In this document: in pieces, positions 1 to 7,425 of the stretch
How the letters are laid out: every line of letters starts with the position of its first letter
How positions within the stretch are numbered: position 1 is the stretch's first letter
Assembly: GCF_900096585.1 (NCBI RefSeq)
Contig: NZ_FMYH01000002.1
Location: 1 to 64,000, forward strand
Reading direction: 5' to 3'
Source of the DNA: Sanguibacter gelidistatuariae
GTDB taxonomy: Bacteria; Actinomycetota; Actinomycetes; Actinomycetales; Cellulomonadaceae
Length of the DNA: 64,000 nucleotides
Notes under the pieces: generated by a model
The model's database searches: none
What the model was told of the DNA's origin: nothing
The model's input: the letters and a program-made list of their open reading frames with translations, nothing else
Program-made: the position numbers and the translations under genes

Positions 1-1
1 C

Positions 2-739
2 TTGGTGTTGATCGGTCAGATCGAGGCTGAAGGTTCGTGGCGTGCTGACACGATGCATTCCTTCTCGTCGTGGTTGGCCTCGCGGGAACGCCTGTCGAAG
101 GCGTTGGCGCAGCGGACGGTCGGGGCGGCGCGGGCGTTGCGTGAGCACCTGCCCGCGACTGCTGCTGCGGCGTGTGCTGGGGAGATCACCGCCGAGCACG
201 TGTCGATCATGGTGAAGGCCACGGGCACGGAGACGTTGCGCGAGAAGTTGGCTGGGCCGGTGGCCAGTGATACTGCGGCGGGGCCGGTGTGCACGGGCGA
301 GCAGATGCTCCTGGGGAACGCCGGGACATGCAAGGTGGATGAGTTCGGCAAGCTCATCAAAGGCTTCACCGTCAGTGGCGACCCGGAAGCTCAGGAGAAG
401 GCGTTCAAGGACGCGGTCGAGCGGGAGTTCCTGCAGATCTCACCGACGTTGGGTGGGATGCAGATCAGCGGGTTCGTCACGACCGAGCACGGCCAGGCCT
501 TCAATGCCGCGCTCCGCGCGGTCGCTGGCGTCCCGGCCGCCGACGATCTGCGGCCGGCGGACCTGCGCAAGGTCGACTCCCTCGTGGACCTGGCCCACCT
601 GGTCCTGGACGGTGGGATCGCTGGCAAGGGCGCCAACGTCCGCCCGCACTTGTCGGTCCACATCACGTGGGACGAGTTCACCGGCCTCTACGCCAACGCG
701 CACACCGCGTCGACATCCTCGACCGTCAGCGTCAGTTGA
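2..739 (+). pseudogene. DUF222 (13E12-repeat) protein, 5' end outside window, 3' end lost
   Basis: The frame is open from the left edge, so the true start lies outside the window. The visible sequence resembles the DUF222 domain: an Arg/Ala-rich helical stretch with LREHLPATAAAACAGEITAE, and later DLRKVDSLVDLAHLVLDGG. In this family DUF222 is normally followed by an HNH endonuclease domain, giving proteins of about 400-500 residues. Here no HNH part follows. After about position 695 the frame reads into the antisense of the neighbouring VOC gene and stops at 739 with an unrelated Ser/Thr/Val tail. I read it as a 3'-truncated remnant. The molecular role of DUF222 proteins is poorly defined. 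Confidence 0.7.
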
Positions 740-966
740 ACTCGCGACCCGTCAGCCTGCGCGGCGACCGGGGCTGGTCCGATGAGACCCGGCGCCTCGG
801 TCGATGCAAGCAGGTTGATCACCGTACCGCCGAAGTCGAAGGCCGCGGACTGAGCGTCCTCGAACACGAGCGGCATCCCGAACACCTCCTGGTAGAACTG
901 CTTCGTCTCGGCGAGATTGTCCGTGAACAGCGTGATGGCACTGATGCCCTGCACCCAAGGAGTCAT
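688..966 (-). pseudogene. VOC (glyoxalase-fold) protein, 3' truncated
   Basis: From an ATG at 966 the protein reads MTPWVQGISAITLFTDNLAE, then KQFYQEVFGMPLVFED, the first beta-alpha-beta-beta unit of a vicinal-oxygen-chelate protein. It reaches LTLTVEDVDAVC, which normally opens the second unit, and then stops at 688 after only about 92 residues. Intact single-module VOC proteins run about 120-140 residues, so the second half is missing. The 3' end meets the truncated DUF222 gene head to head. A GTG at 981 is a possible alternative start, but ATG 966 gives the usual family N-terminus. Substrate unknown. Confidence 0.7.
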
Positions 967-977
967 GTGCCCAGTAT

Positions 978-1020
978 TCACGTGTCAGCAAGGTCACGTG
1001 TCGGCAACGTCACGTCGAGG
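978..1020. repeat. 16-bp direct repeat, about 2.6 copies, upstream of nirB
   Basis: Two adjacent copies, TCACGTGTCAGCAAGG (978-993) and TCACGTGTCGGCAACG (994-1009), are followed by a partial third, TCACGTCGAGG (1010-1020). Each full copy has the form nTCAC-n6-GCAAn. This resembles one half of the actinobacterial GlnR box (GTnAC-n6-GAAAC), although the 16-bp period differs from the 22-bp spacing of the classical box. The array lies about 150 bp upstream of nirB, which is under nitrogen control in other actinomycetes. I infer a regulator-binding array; which regulator is not shown. Confidence 0.5.
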
Positions 1021-1167
1021 CGTAGAACGCGCACTTTCGGACGACGACCAGGCACCATGGGCTGGGTCCAAGGGCCCGGTTTTGCACGGAAGCCACCGGG
1101 AGAATAGATCTGGGCAGCCAGCCACACAGGACGTCCCACCGCAGACCCTCGACCGAAGGCACAAGTC

Positions 1168-3741
1168 ATGAACACCACTCAGCTCGGCCGAATCGTCGTC
1201 GCCGGCGCTGGCATGGTCGCGCACCGCTTCGTCGAACAGCTCATCGCCCGCGGGCCGCAGGACGGCTGGACGCTCACCGTCGTCGGCGACGAGGGGCATC
1301 TGCCCTACGACCGCGTGCACCTGTCGGAGTTCTTCGACGGACGCAGCCCCGCAGATCTCGCCATGAACCCGTCTGTCTGGGACGACCCCCGGGTCGAGCT
1401 TGTCTCTGACGACCGGGTCGAGGCCATCGACCGCGATGCCCAGTTCGTGCACACCCGCTCCGGCGGCGCGATCGCCTACGACACCCTCGTGCTCGCGACC
1501 GGCTCCTGGCCGTGGAGCCCGCGCGCTGAGGGCACCGACCTGCCCGGCGTGTTCAGCTACCGCACCATGGCCGACGTCGCGGGCATCGCCGCGTGGATCG
1601 CCGAACGCGAGGCGACCCTGGGACGCCCGCTGCGCGGCGTCGTCGTCGGGGGCGGGCTGCTGGGGCTCGAGGCCGCGGCCTCGCTGCAGAAGCTCGGCGC
1701 GCACGCGTCCGTCGTGGAGTTCGCCGACCGCCTCATGAACGTCCAGCTCGACGACGGCGGCGGGCAAGCCCTGCGCGTGCTCATCTCCGACATGGGCATC
1801 GACGTGCACACGTCGACCGGCGCCTCCGCGCTCGGTGCGGCCGCCGACGGCCCCGTGGGCACCATGGCGCTCACCGACGGCTCCGAGCTGCCCGCCGACA
1901 TCGTCATCTTCTCGACCGGCATCCGCCCCCGCGACCGCATCGCCCGCGAGTCCGGGCTGGCCATCGGCGAGCGCGGCGGCGTCGTCGTCGGCCCGACGTG
2001 CCGGACCTCCGACCAGGCGGTCTGGGCGATCGGGGAGTGCGCATCCTACGAGGGCGAGTGCACGGGCCTCGTCGCGCCGGGCAACGTCATGGCCGACGTC
2101 GTCGTGGGGCAACTGCTCGGCAGCGACCTGACCTACGCGAGCCAGCCGGCCGGCGCCAAGCTCAAGGGCGTCGGGATCGACGCCGCGAGCTTCGGCGACG
2201 TCTTCGCCCTCTCCCCGGGTGCGCTCGAGGTCACCTTCGCCGACCCGGTCGCCAAGACCTACAAAAAGCTGGTCGTCTCCGACGACGCCAAGATCCTGCT
2301 CGGCGGCGTGTTTGTCGGCGACACCACGCTCTACCCTTCGCTGCGGCCCATGCTGGGCCGCGCGCTCGGCGCAGACCCATCCGCCTTCCTCGCCCCCGAG
2401 GGCGGCGCTGGAATCCCCAGCACGGACCTGCCCGACGACGTCGTGGTGTGCTCCTGCGCGAACGTCACCGCGGGCACCATCCGCGGCGCGGTCACCGAGC
2501 ACGGGTGCATGGACGTCGGCGCGGTCAAGGCGTGCACCAAGGCCGGGACGATCTGCGGGTCCTGCGTTCCGCTCGTGACCAAGTTGGTCAACGCCACGCT
2601 CGAGAAGGCGGGGATCGAGGTCTCCCACGCCATGTGCGAGCACTTCTCGATGTCCCGCGCGGAGCTGTTCGCGCTCGTGCGGGCCGAGGGGCTGCGCACG
2701 TTCACCGAAGTGGTGGCCGCCCACGGGACAGGCCGTGGCTGCGTCATCTGCAAGCCGGCAGTCGCCTCGATCCTCGCCTCCCAGGGGGCCGGGCACGTGC
2801 TCTCCCGCGAGCACATCGCGCTGCAGGACACGAACGACCACGCCTTGGCGAACATGCAGAAGGATGGGACGTACTCCGTCATCCCGCGGGTGCCGGGCGG
2901 GGAGATCACCCCGGAGAAGCTCATGGTCATCGCCCAGGTCGCGGCGGACTTCGGGCTGTACACCCGGGTGACCGGCGCGCAACGGATCGGGATGTTCGGG
3001 GCCCGGATCGACCAGCTGCCCGAGATCTGGCAGCGTCTCATCGACGCCGGGATGGAGTCGGGTCAGGCCTACGGGAAGTCCCTGCGCGCGGTGAAGTCCT
3101 GCGTCGGGCAGTCTTGGTGCCGCTTCGGCGTGCAGGACTCCGTCGGCATGGGCATCCGCCTGGAGCTGCGGTACCGCGGCCTGCGCTCCCCGCACAAGTT
3201 CAAGTTCGGCGTCTCCGGGTGCGCCCGCGAGTGCGCAGAGGCGCGCGGCAAGGACGTCGGCATCATCGCGACCGACAAGGGCTGGAACGTCTACGTCGGC
3301 GGCAACGGCGGGTTCACCCCGCGCCACGCCGAGCTGCTCGCCGAGGACCTCGACGACGACCGCCTCGTGCAGGTGATCGACCGCTTCCTCGCCCTGTACA
3401 TCCGCGAGGCCGACCGCCTCGAGCGGACCGCGCCGTGGGTGGCGGGCTACCCGGGCGGCATCACCGCCCTGCGCAAGGTGCTCGTCGAGGACTCCCTCGG
3501 CCTGGGCGCCGAGCTCGAGCAGACGATTGCCGAGCACGTGGAGGCGTACACCGACGAGTGGGCGGACACGCTCGCCGACCCGGAGAAGCTCAAGCGCTTC
3601 GTGTCCTTCGTGAACCTGCCCGACGAGCACGACCCCGACCTGGCCTACACCTCCGAGCGAGGTCAGGTCCGCCCGGCTCGTGCGGGCGAGATCTCCAACA
3701 ACAACCCGGTCATTGCCCGGACGATCGAGGTGCGCTCATGA
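1168..3741 (+). CDS. nirB: NAD(P)H-dependent assimilatory nitrite reductase, large subunit
   Basis: This cytoplasmic enzyme reduces nitrite to ammonium with six electrons from NAD(P)H. At 857 residues it has the usual NirB length. In order it shows an FAD-binding N-terminus (GAGMVAH, about residues 13-19), an NAD(P)H fold (VVGGGLLGLEAAASL, about 160-174), and a BFD-like [2Fe-2S] domain with C428, C430, C463 and C466. The C-terminal sulfite/nitrite reductase module has C645, C651, C685 and C689 to hold the [4Fe-4S]-siroheme centre. The ATG at 1168 starts just before the FAD motif. Its stop overlaps the nirD start (ATGA), which suggests coupled translation. The 16-bp repeats upstream may carry nitrogen control. 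Confidence 0.97.
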   Translation: MNTTQLGRIVVAGAGMVAHRFVEQLIARGPQDGWTLTVVGDEGHLPYDRVHLSEFFDGRSPADLAMNPSVWDDPRVELVSDDRVEAIDRDAQFVHTRSGGAIAYDTLVLATGSWPWSPRAEGTDLPGVFSYRTMADVAGIAAWIAEREATLGRPLRGVVVGGGLLGLEAAASLQKLGAHASVVEFADRLMNVQLDDGGGQALRVLISDMGIDVHTSTGASALGAAADGPVGTMALTDGSELPADIVIFSTGIRPRDRIARESGLAIGERGGVVVGPTCRTSDQAVWAIGECASYEGECTGLVAPGNVMADVVVGQLLGSDLTYASQPAGAKLKGVGIDAASFGDVFALSPGALEVTFADPVAKTYKKLVVSDDAKILLGGVFVGDTTLYPSLRPMLGRALGADPSAFLAPEGGAGIPSTDLPDDVVVCSCANVTAGTIRGAVTEHGCMDVGAVKACTKAGTICGSCVPLVTKLVNATLEKAGIEVSHAMCEHFSMSRAELFALVRAEGLRTFTEVVAAHGTGRGCVICKPAVASILASQGAGHVLSREHIALQDTNDHALANMQKDGTYSVIPRVPGGEITPEKLMVIAQVAADFGLYTRVTGAQRIGMFGARIDQLPEIWQRLIDAGMESGQAYGKSLRAVKSCVGQSWCRFGVQDSVGMGIRLELRYRGLRSPHKFKFGVSGCARECAEARGKDVGIIATDKGWNVYVGGNGGFTPRHAELLAEDLDDDRLVQVIDRFLALYIREADRLERTAPWVAGYPGGITALRKVLVEDSLGLGAELEQTIAEHVEAYTDEWADTLADPEKLKRFVSFVNLPDEHDPDLAYTSERGQVRPARAGEISNNNPVIARTIEVRS

Positions 3742-4073
3742 CGAGCTGGACAGCAGTGTGTGCGATGGACGACCTGCTCCCCGAGCTGGGGGCGGGGGCC
3801 ATGGTCGACGGCGTGCAGGTCGCCCTGTTCCGCCTCGCCGACGACCGCGTGCTCGCCATCCACCAGCGGGATCCGTACTCGGGGGCGAACGTCCTGTCCC
3901 GCGGGATCATCGGGTCGCGCGGAGACGTGGCGACGGTGACGTCGCCGATGTACAAGCAGGTGTGGAACCTGGCCACGGGGGAGTGCCTGGACCCGGTCGG
4001 CAAGGACCCGGTCGACCTGCGCACGTGCGCGGTCGAGGTGACCGGCGGTCAGGTGCGGGTCTCGCTCGGGTAG
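3738..4073 (+). CDS. nirD: Nitrite reductase small subunit
   Basis: A 111-residue Rieske-fold protein that pairs with NirB. It contains DRVLAIHQRDPYSGANVLSR and later TSPMYKQVWNLATGECLDP, both typical of NirD. As in other NirD proteins, the Rieske cysteine/histidine ligands are not conserved, so it is thought to be structural or regulatory, not a cluster carrier. The ATG overlaps the nirB stop by four bases. The 3' end overlaps the convergent MFS gene by 25 bp, leaving no room for a terminator between them. Confidence 0.95.
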   Translation: MTSWTAVCAMDDLLPELGAGAMVDGVQVALFRLADDRVLAIHQRDPYSGANVLSRGIIGSRGDVATVTSPMYKQVWNLATGECLDPVGKDPVDLRTCAVEVTGGQVRVSLG

Positions 4074-5272
4074 GCCGGGACGTCGTCGGGCACGATCGCC
4101 GGGCCTTCGCCGCCCGGCGTGCGGAGCGCGGGCGTGACGAACGACGCCGCGAGGACGCAGACCAGCACGAGGACCATCGCCCCGCGTAGCCCGACGTGTT
4201 CGCCGAGGAATCCGAGGGTCGGCGGCCCCACGAGGAAGGCGAAGTACCCGGCTGTAGCAACCGCGCTGACGCGCACGGCGGAGTCGGGGTGGTCGCCGGC
4301 CGCGGAGATGCTCACCGGGAAGGCGAGCGAAGCCCCAAGTCCCCACAGCACGACGCCGACTCCCGCGACGACCGTGTTGTCGACGACGATGACGAGGGCC
4401 AGTCCGACGGCGGCCAACAGCGCGCAGAAGCGTACGACCGCGGAGCGGCTCACCCGGCGCAGCACCATCGCGCCCGCGAACCGGCCGACGGTCATCGCGG
4501 TCGCGAAGCCGGCGAAGATCAGCGATCCGGTCGTCGCGGACGTCCCGTGCCCGTCGACCATGAGCAGCGGGAGCCAGTCGTTGGCGGACCCCTCGGCGAA
4601 GGCCATGGCCAAGATGATCAGGGCGATGAGCACGAGCCGGTGGTCGCGCCACACGGTGAGCTGGTCGCGCCAGCTGGGTGCGCGGTCGTCGGGCTGGGCC
4701 TTGCCGGTGCCGGCCGGGACGGCCCGGGCGCCCCAGGCGCACACTGCGGCGGTGGCGACCGCGACGATGACCAGGTGCGCGACGACGGGGAAGTCGGCCG
4801 CGGTCAGGGCGATGCCCAGCAGCGCGCCGGCCACCGTGCCGAGGCTGAAGCACCCGTGCAGGGTGGCAAGGACCGGGGCGCCCAGGGCCGCCTCGAGGGC
4901 GGCACCCTCGATGTTCAGAGCGATCTCGCACAGCCCCATCCCCGCGCCGAACAGGGCGAGCCCGGCGAAGACGCCGCCGGCCACGCCCAGCAGCACGCCG
5001 AGCCCGACGACGGCCATCCCGGCCGCGATGAGCGTGACACCTGCCGTGATGACGGGACGACCGCCGTGCCGGCGGACGAGCCCCCCGGAGGCTACGACGC
5101 CCGTGATCGACCCGACCGAGAGACCGAAGAGGACCAGACCCATCTGCGCGGTCGAAGCATCGACGGCGTCGCGGACGGCAGGGGTGCGTGAGACCCAGGA
5201 GGCCATGGCGAGGCCGGCAACGAACATCGTGGCGAAGAGCGCCAGCCGCCATCTGCGGGTCGTGGGATCCAT
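4049..5272 (-). CDS. Major facilitator superfamily transporter
   Basis: A 407-residue membrane protein with about 12 hydrophobic segments. The cytoplasmic loop between segments 2 and 3 reads GGLVRRHGGRPVITAG, matching the MFS motif A pattern, and a long central loop (AQPDDRAPSWRDQLTVW) splits the two halves. NIEGAALEAALG and DHPDSAVRVSAVATAGYF recall the FucP/YbjJ-like branch, but the substrate cannot be told. I chose ATG 5272 (MDPTTRRW) over an upstream start because the extra residues would cross the divergent promoter. It is transcribed away from the acetyltransferase/TetR pair, and the shared 70-bp gap carries a paired operator-like repeat. Confidence 0.85.
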   Translation of the reverse strand: MDPTTRRWRLALFATMFVAGLAMASWVSRTPAVRDAVDASTAQMGLVLFGLSVGSITGVVASGGLVRRHGGRPVITAGVTLIAAGMAVVGLGVLLGVAGGVFAGLALFGAGMGLCEIALNIEGAALEAALGAPVLATLHGCFSLGTVAGALLGIALTAADFPVVAHLVIVAVATAAVCAWGARAVPAGTGKAQPDDRAPSWRDQLTVWRDHRLVLIALIILAMAFAEGSANDWLPLLMVDGHGTSATTGSLIFAGFATAMTVGRFAGAMVLRRVSRSAVVRFCALLAAVGLALVIVVDNTVVAGVGVVLWGLGASLAFPVSISAAGDHPDSAVRVSAVATAGYFAFLVGPPTLGFLGEHVGLRGAMVLVLVCVLAASFVTPALRTPGGEGPAIVPDDVPAYPSETRT

Positions 5273-5306
5273 CGGTGCTCCAAGATCGGTGAGGGGCGGG
5301 CGGCTG

Positions 5307-5340
5307 TGCACGTTCGTCCGCGCCAAGTGTACGCTCGTAC
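5307..5340. promoter_or_regulatory. Paired palindromic operator between MFS and acetyltransferase genes
   Basis: The right element, GTACGCTCGTAC (5329-5340), is an inverted repeat with arms GTACG/CGTAC. Exactly 21 bp to its left lies a degenerate copy, GCACGTTCGTCC (5308-5319), with the same ACGnTCGT core. Two binding sites two helical turns apart on one face of the DNA are typical of cooperative TetR-family binding, and a TetR gene follows at 5966. I infer that this regulator controls both divergent units. The right element ends two bases before the acetyltransferase ATG, so binding there would block initiation directly. Confidence 0.55.
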
Positions 5341-5342
5341 CT

Positions 5343-5966
5343 ATGACGACTGACCGCACCACCCAGCCCACGTCCGGAGTCGGTCCCGACGGCTACCCGG
5401 ACCCCGCTGACACCCGCACGATGCACACGCGCATGCTGGCAGGCGATCTCTACCTCGCCGACGACCCCGAGATCGGTGAGACGAGCGCGGCTGCCCTCGA
5501 TCTCCAGGACGCCTACAACCAGACTTCCGCCCGGCAGGGTCCGCTGCGCAGGGTGCTGCTCGAGCAGATGCTCGGCTCGATCGGCGCGGGCTCCGAGATC
5601 CGCCCGCCGATGTACATCGACCTCGGCAGGAACATCACTATCGGCGCCCGGTGCTTCGTCAACTTCAACCTCACGGCGCTCGACGTCGCCGCGATCACGA
5701 TCGGCGACGATGTCCTCATCGGCCCCAACGTCCAGCTGCTCACCCCCACCCACCCCGTCGAGCCCGCCCCGCGCCGGGACAAGTGGGAGGCAGCCAAGCC
5801 CATCACCATCGGCAACAACGTCTGGCTCGGGGGAGGCGTGATCGTCTGCCCCGGCGTGACCATCGGGGAGAACAGCGTCATCGGGGCCGGCGCGGTCGTC
5901 AGCCGGGACATCCCGGCGAACGTCGTCGCGGTCGGCAACCCGGCCCGCGTGATCCGCAGCATCTGA
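5343..5966 (+). CDS. Maltose/galactoside O-acetyltransferase-type hexapeptide acetyltransferase
   Basis: A 207-residue protein of the Maa/LacA family, which uses acetyl-CoA to acetylate the 6-hydroxyl of sugars. It has the family entry helix MLAGDLYLADDPEI and then left-handed beta-helix repeats (ITIGARCFVNFNLT, ITIGDDVLIGPNVQL). The active-site His lies in LLTPTHPVEP, and the distal part reads ITIGNNVWLGGGVIVCPGVT and ends VVAVGNPARVIRSI. The ATG at 5343 leaves almost no leader. Internal ATGs at 5421 or 5433, just before MLAGDLY, are possible starts. The stop overlaps the tetR start by one base, so the two are probably cotranscribed. Confidence 0.88.
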   Translation: MTTDRTTQPTSGVGPDGYPDPADTRTMHTRMLAGDLYLADDPEIGETSAAALDLQDAYNQTSARQGPLRRVLLEQMLGSIGAGSEIRPPMYIDLGRNITIGARCFVNFNLTALDVAAITIGDDVLIGPNVQLLTPTHPVEPAPRRDKWEAAKPITIGNNVWLGGGVIVCPGVTIGENSVIGAGAVVSRDIPANVVAVGNPARVIRSI

Positions 5967-6514
5967 TGAGCCGGAGATTTGATCCCACCCGACGTGACCG
6001 CCTGATCGACGTGACGATCGAGGCCATCGCCGAGCTGGGCGTCGCCGGACTCTCCGCACGCAAGGTCGCGACCCGGGCGGACGTGCCGCTCGGGTCGATG
6101 ACCTACCACTTCACGGACATGGACGAGTTGCTCCGTGAGGCGTTCACCCGCTTCGCGGGCTCCGTGGCAGTCCGTTTCGAGGAGCGGTTGGCCTCGGTCG
6201 TCGGGGTCGCCGAGGCGAAGGCCGCAGTCGCGGCGATCATCCATGAGGATGTCTTCGACACTCCGGCCAACCTCGTGCTCACCCACGAGCTGTACACGCT
6301 GGCGGCCCGCGACCCCGCCTACCGCACGATCACCCGCGACTGGATGCGGCGCAGCCGGGCGGCCCTCGAGCGTCACTTCGACCCGACGACGGCACGTCAG
6401 CTCGATGCGCTCATCGAGGGCCTGACCATCCACCGAGCGCTGGACACCGAGTGTCACGACCCCGAGGTCACCGTCGGCGCGATCGAGCGCATCTGCCGAG
6501 GCGCGGGAGGCTAG
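5966..6514 (+). CDS. TetR-family transcriptional regulator
   Basis: A 182-residue repressor-type protein. The N-terminal helix-turn-helix reads LSARKVATRADVPLGSMTYH, preceded by RRDRLIDVTIEAIAELGVAG, the standard TetR layout at residues about 9-55. The remainder is a helical ligand-binding domain without a recognisable subfamily signature. Its start overlaps the acetyltransferase stop. The paired GTACGnnCGTAC-type sites upstream of that gene are the obvious target, so I infer negative control of its own operon and of the divergent MFS gene. Its TAG shares the sequence CTAG with the stop of the convergent phosphoribosyltransferase. Confidence 0.9.
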   Translation: MSRRFDPTRRDRLIDVTIEAIAELGVAGLSARKVATRADVPLGSMTYHFTDMDELLREAFTRFAGSVAVRFEERLASVVGVAEAKAAVAAIIHEDVFDTPANLVLTHELYTLAARDPAYRTITRDWMRRSRAALERHFDPTTARQLDALIEGLTIHRALDTECHDPEVTVGAIERICRGAGG

Positions 6515-7134
6515 AAGGCGTCGAGGAGCTCGACGACCTCATCTGTCGAGGTCGGGGTGAAGTCCGCATAGAACTGCCCTACGGCGCGGAAGGTGCGGGG
6601 GCTGAGAACCTGGACGAGCTCGTCGGCCGCGAGCCCCGCGGCGGTCGCCTCCGGCGGGGCTACCGGCACGGCGACCACCACCCGTGCCGCACCACGGGCG
6701 CGGGCCACCTCGACGGCGACCCGAGCGGTCGCCCCCGTGGCCAGGCCGTCGTCGACGACGAGAGCCACCTTTCCGGTCAGGTCGAGCGGGGCGCGTCCGT
6801 GGCGCAGCCGGGCAACGAGGGCGTCGACCGCTGCTCGCTCAGATTGCTGGACTTCGTCGAGCTCGCGGTCCGAGACGTAGGCGAGCGTCGCATGTTCGAG
6901 TACACCCACGGATCCCTCGCCGACTGCGCCGATGGCTACCTCCGGCTGAGCCGGGAACCCAAGCTTGCGGACCACCACGACGTCGAGCGGTGCTTCGAGC
7001 GCTCGCGCAACCTCGACCGCCACCGGCACGCCGCCGCGAGGCAGGCCGAGCACAACGACGCCCGGCCCTCGCACGTGCTCCAGTCGCCGAGCCAGCTGGC
7101 GCCCGGCATCTCGACGATCGACGAACCCTGACAT
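6511..7134 (-). CDS. Phosphoribosyltransferase-family protein
   Basis: A 207-residue protein with a PRTase type I fold. VALVVDDGLATGATARVAVE carries the 13-residue PRPP-binding loop with its two acidic residues, and VVLGLPRGGVPVAVEVAR forms the early flexible region. The family (PF00156, type seen in stand-alone actinobacterial predicted phosphoribosyltransferases) is not tied to a known base substrate. It could act in salvage or be regulatory. It begins at ATG 7134 with GGAGGAAC about 16 bases upstream and a weaker GGAGC closer in. It stands alone, convergent with tetR. Confidence 0.85.
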   Translation of the reverse strand: MSGFVDRRDAGRQLARRLEHVRGPGVVVLGLPRGGVPVAVEVARALEAPLDVVVVRKLGFPAQPEVAIGAVGEGSVGVLEHATLAYVSDRELDEVQQSERAAVDALVARLRHGRAPLDLTGKVALVVDDGLATGATARVAVEVARARGAARVVVAVPVAPPEATAAGLAADELVQVLSPRTFRAVGQFYADFTPTSTDEVVELLDAF

Positions 7135-7270
7135 CTGTGCCGCTCCCGTGAGTTCCTCCGTCCATCCTCGCCCCGCGCGGCGGCTGACGGAAGGGGGATC
7201 GCTCGCTTCGCGACGGGGCTGCGGCCGTGCGGTCGCGGCTCCTCGGGGAGCCGCGTGGTGTACCGCTAGT

Positions 7271-7286
7271 TGGCAATCGTTTGCCT
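7271..7286. promoter_or_regulatory. LacI-type operator 1 (upstream of lacI-like gene)
   Basis: TGGCAATCGTTTGCCT contains GGCAA and TTGCC arms around a central CG, the usual LacI-family operator architecture. The first nine bases recur in the site at 8841-8856 in front of the beta-glucuronidase gene. Finding the same palindrome in front of both a LacI gene and the enzyme gene points to autoregulation and control of uidA by one repressor. This is an inference from sequence only. Confidence 0.65.
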
Positions 7287-7346
7287 CAGTGGCAGGATGG
7301 CACCATTGGAGCCGCCTGTGGTCATGCCGCAGTGTGGTGATGGCGA

Positions 7347-7368
7347 GGTGCATCACCGTTGATGCACC
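7347..7368. repeat. Perfect 9-bp inverted repeat in the lacI leader
   Basis: GGTGCATCA (7347-7355) and TGATGCACC (7360-7368) are perfectly complementary across a 4-base spacer. The element lies between operator 1 and the lacI start. It could be a second operator for a different regulator or an RNA hairpin in the leader. It has no U-run, so a terminator is unlikely. Confidence 0.45.
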
Positions 7369-7425
7369 GCAGTCGGCCGCCGTGGCAGCCGACTGGGCCC
7401 AGGTCAGCCCGTGGAGGAGTACATC

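Noticed and set aside
994-3630. A very long open frame on the strand opposite nirB, and similar ones opposite ureC, ureD, glgP and the FUSC gene
   Set aside because: They mirror codon bias of the real genes in GC-rich DNA, have low-complexity Arg/Gly/Asp/Val composition and match no family I know.
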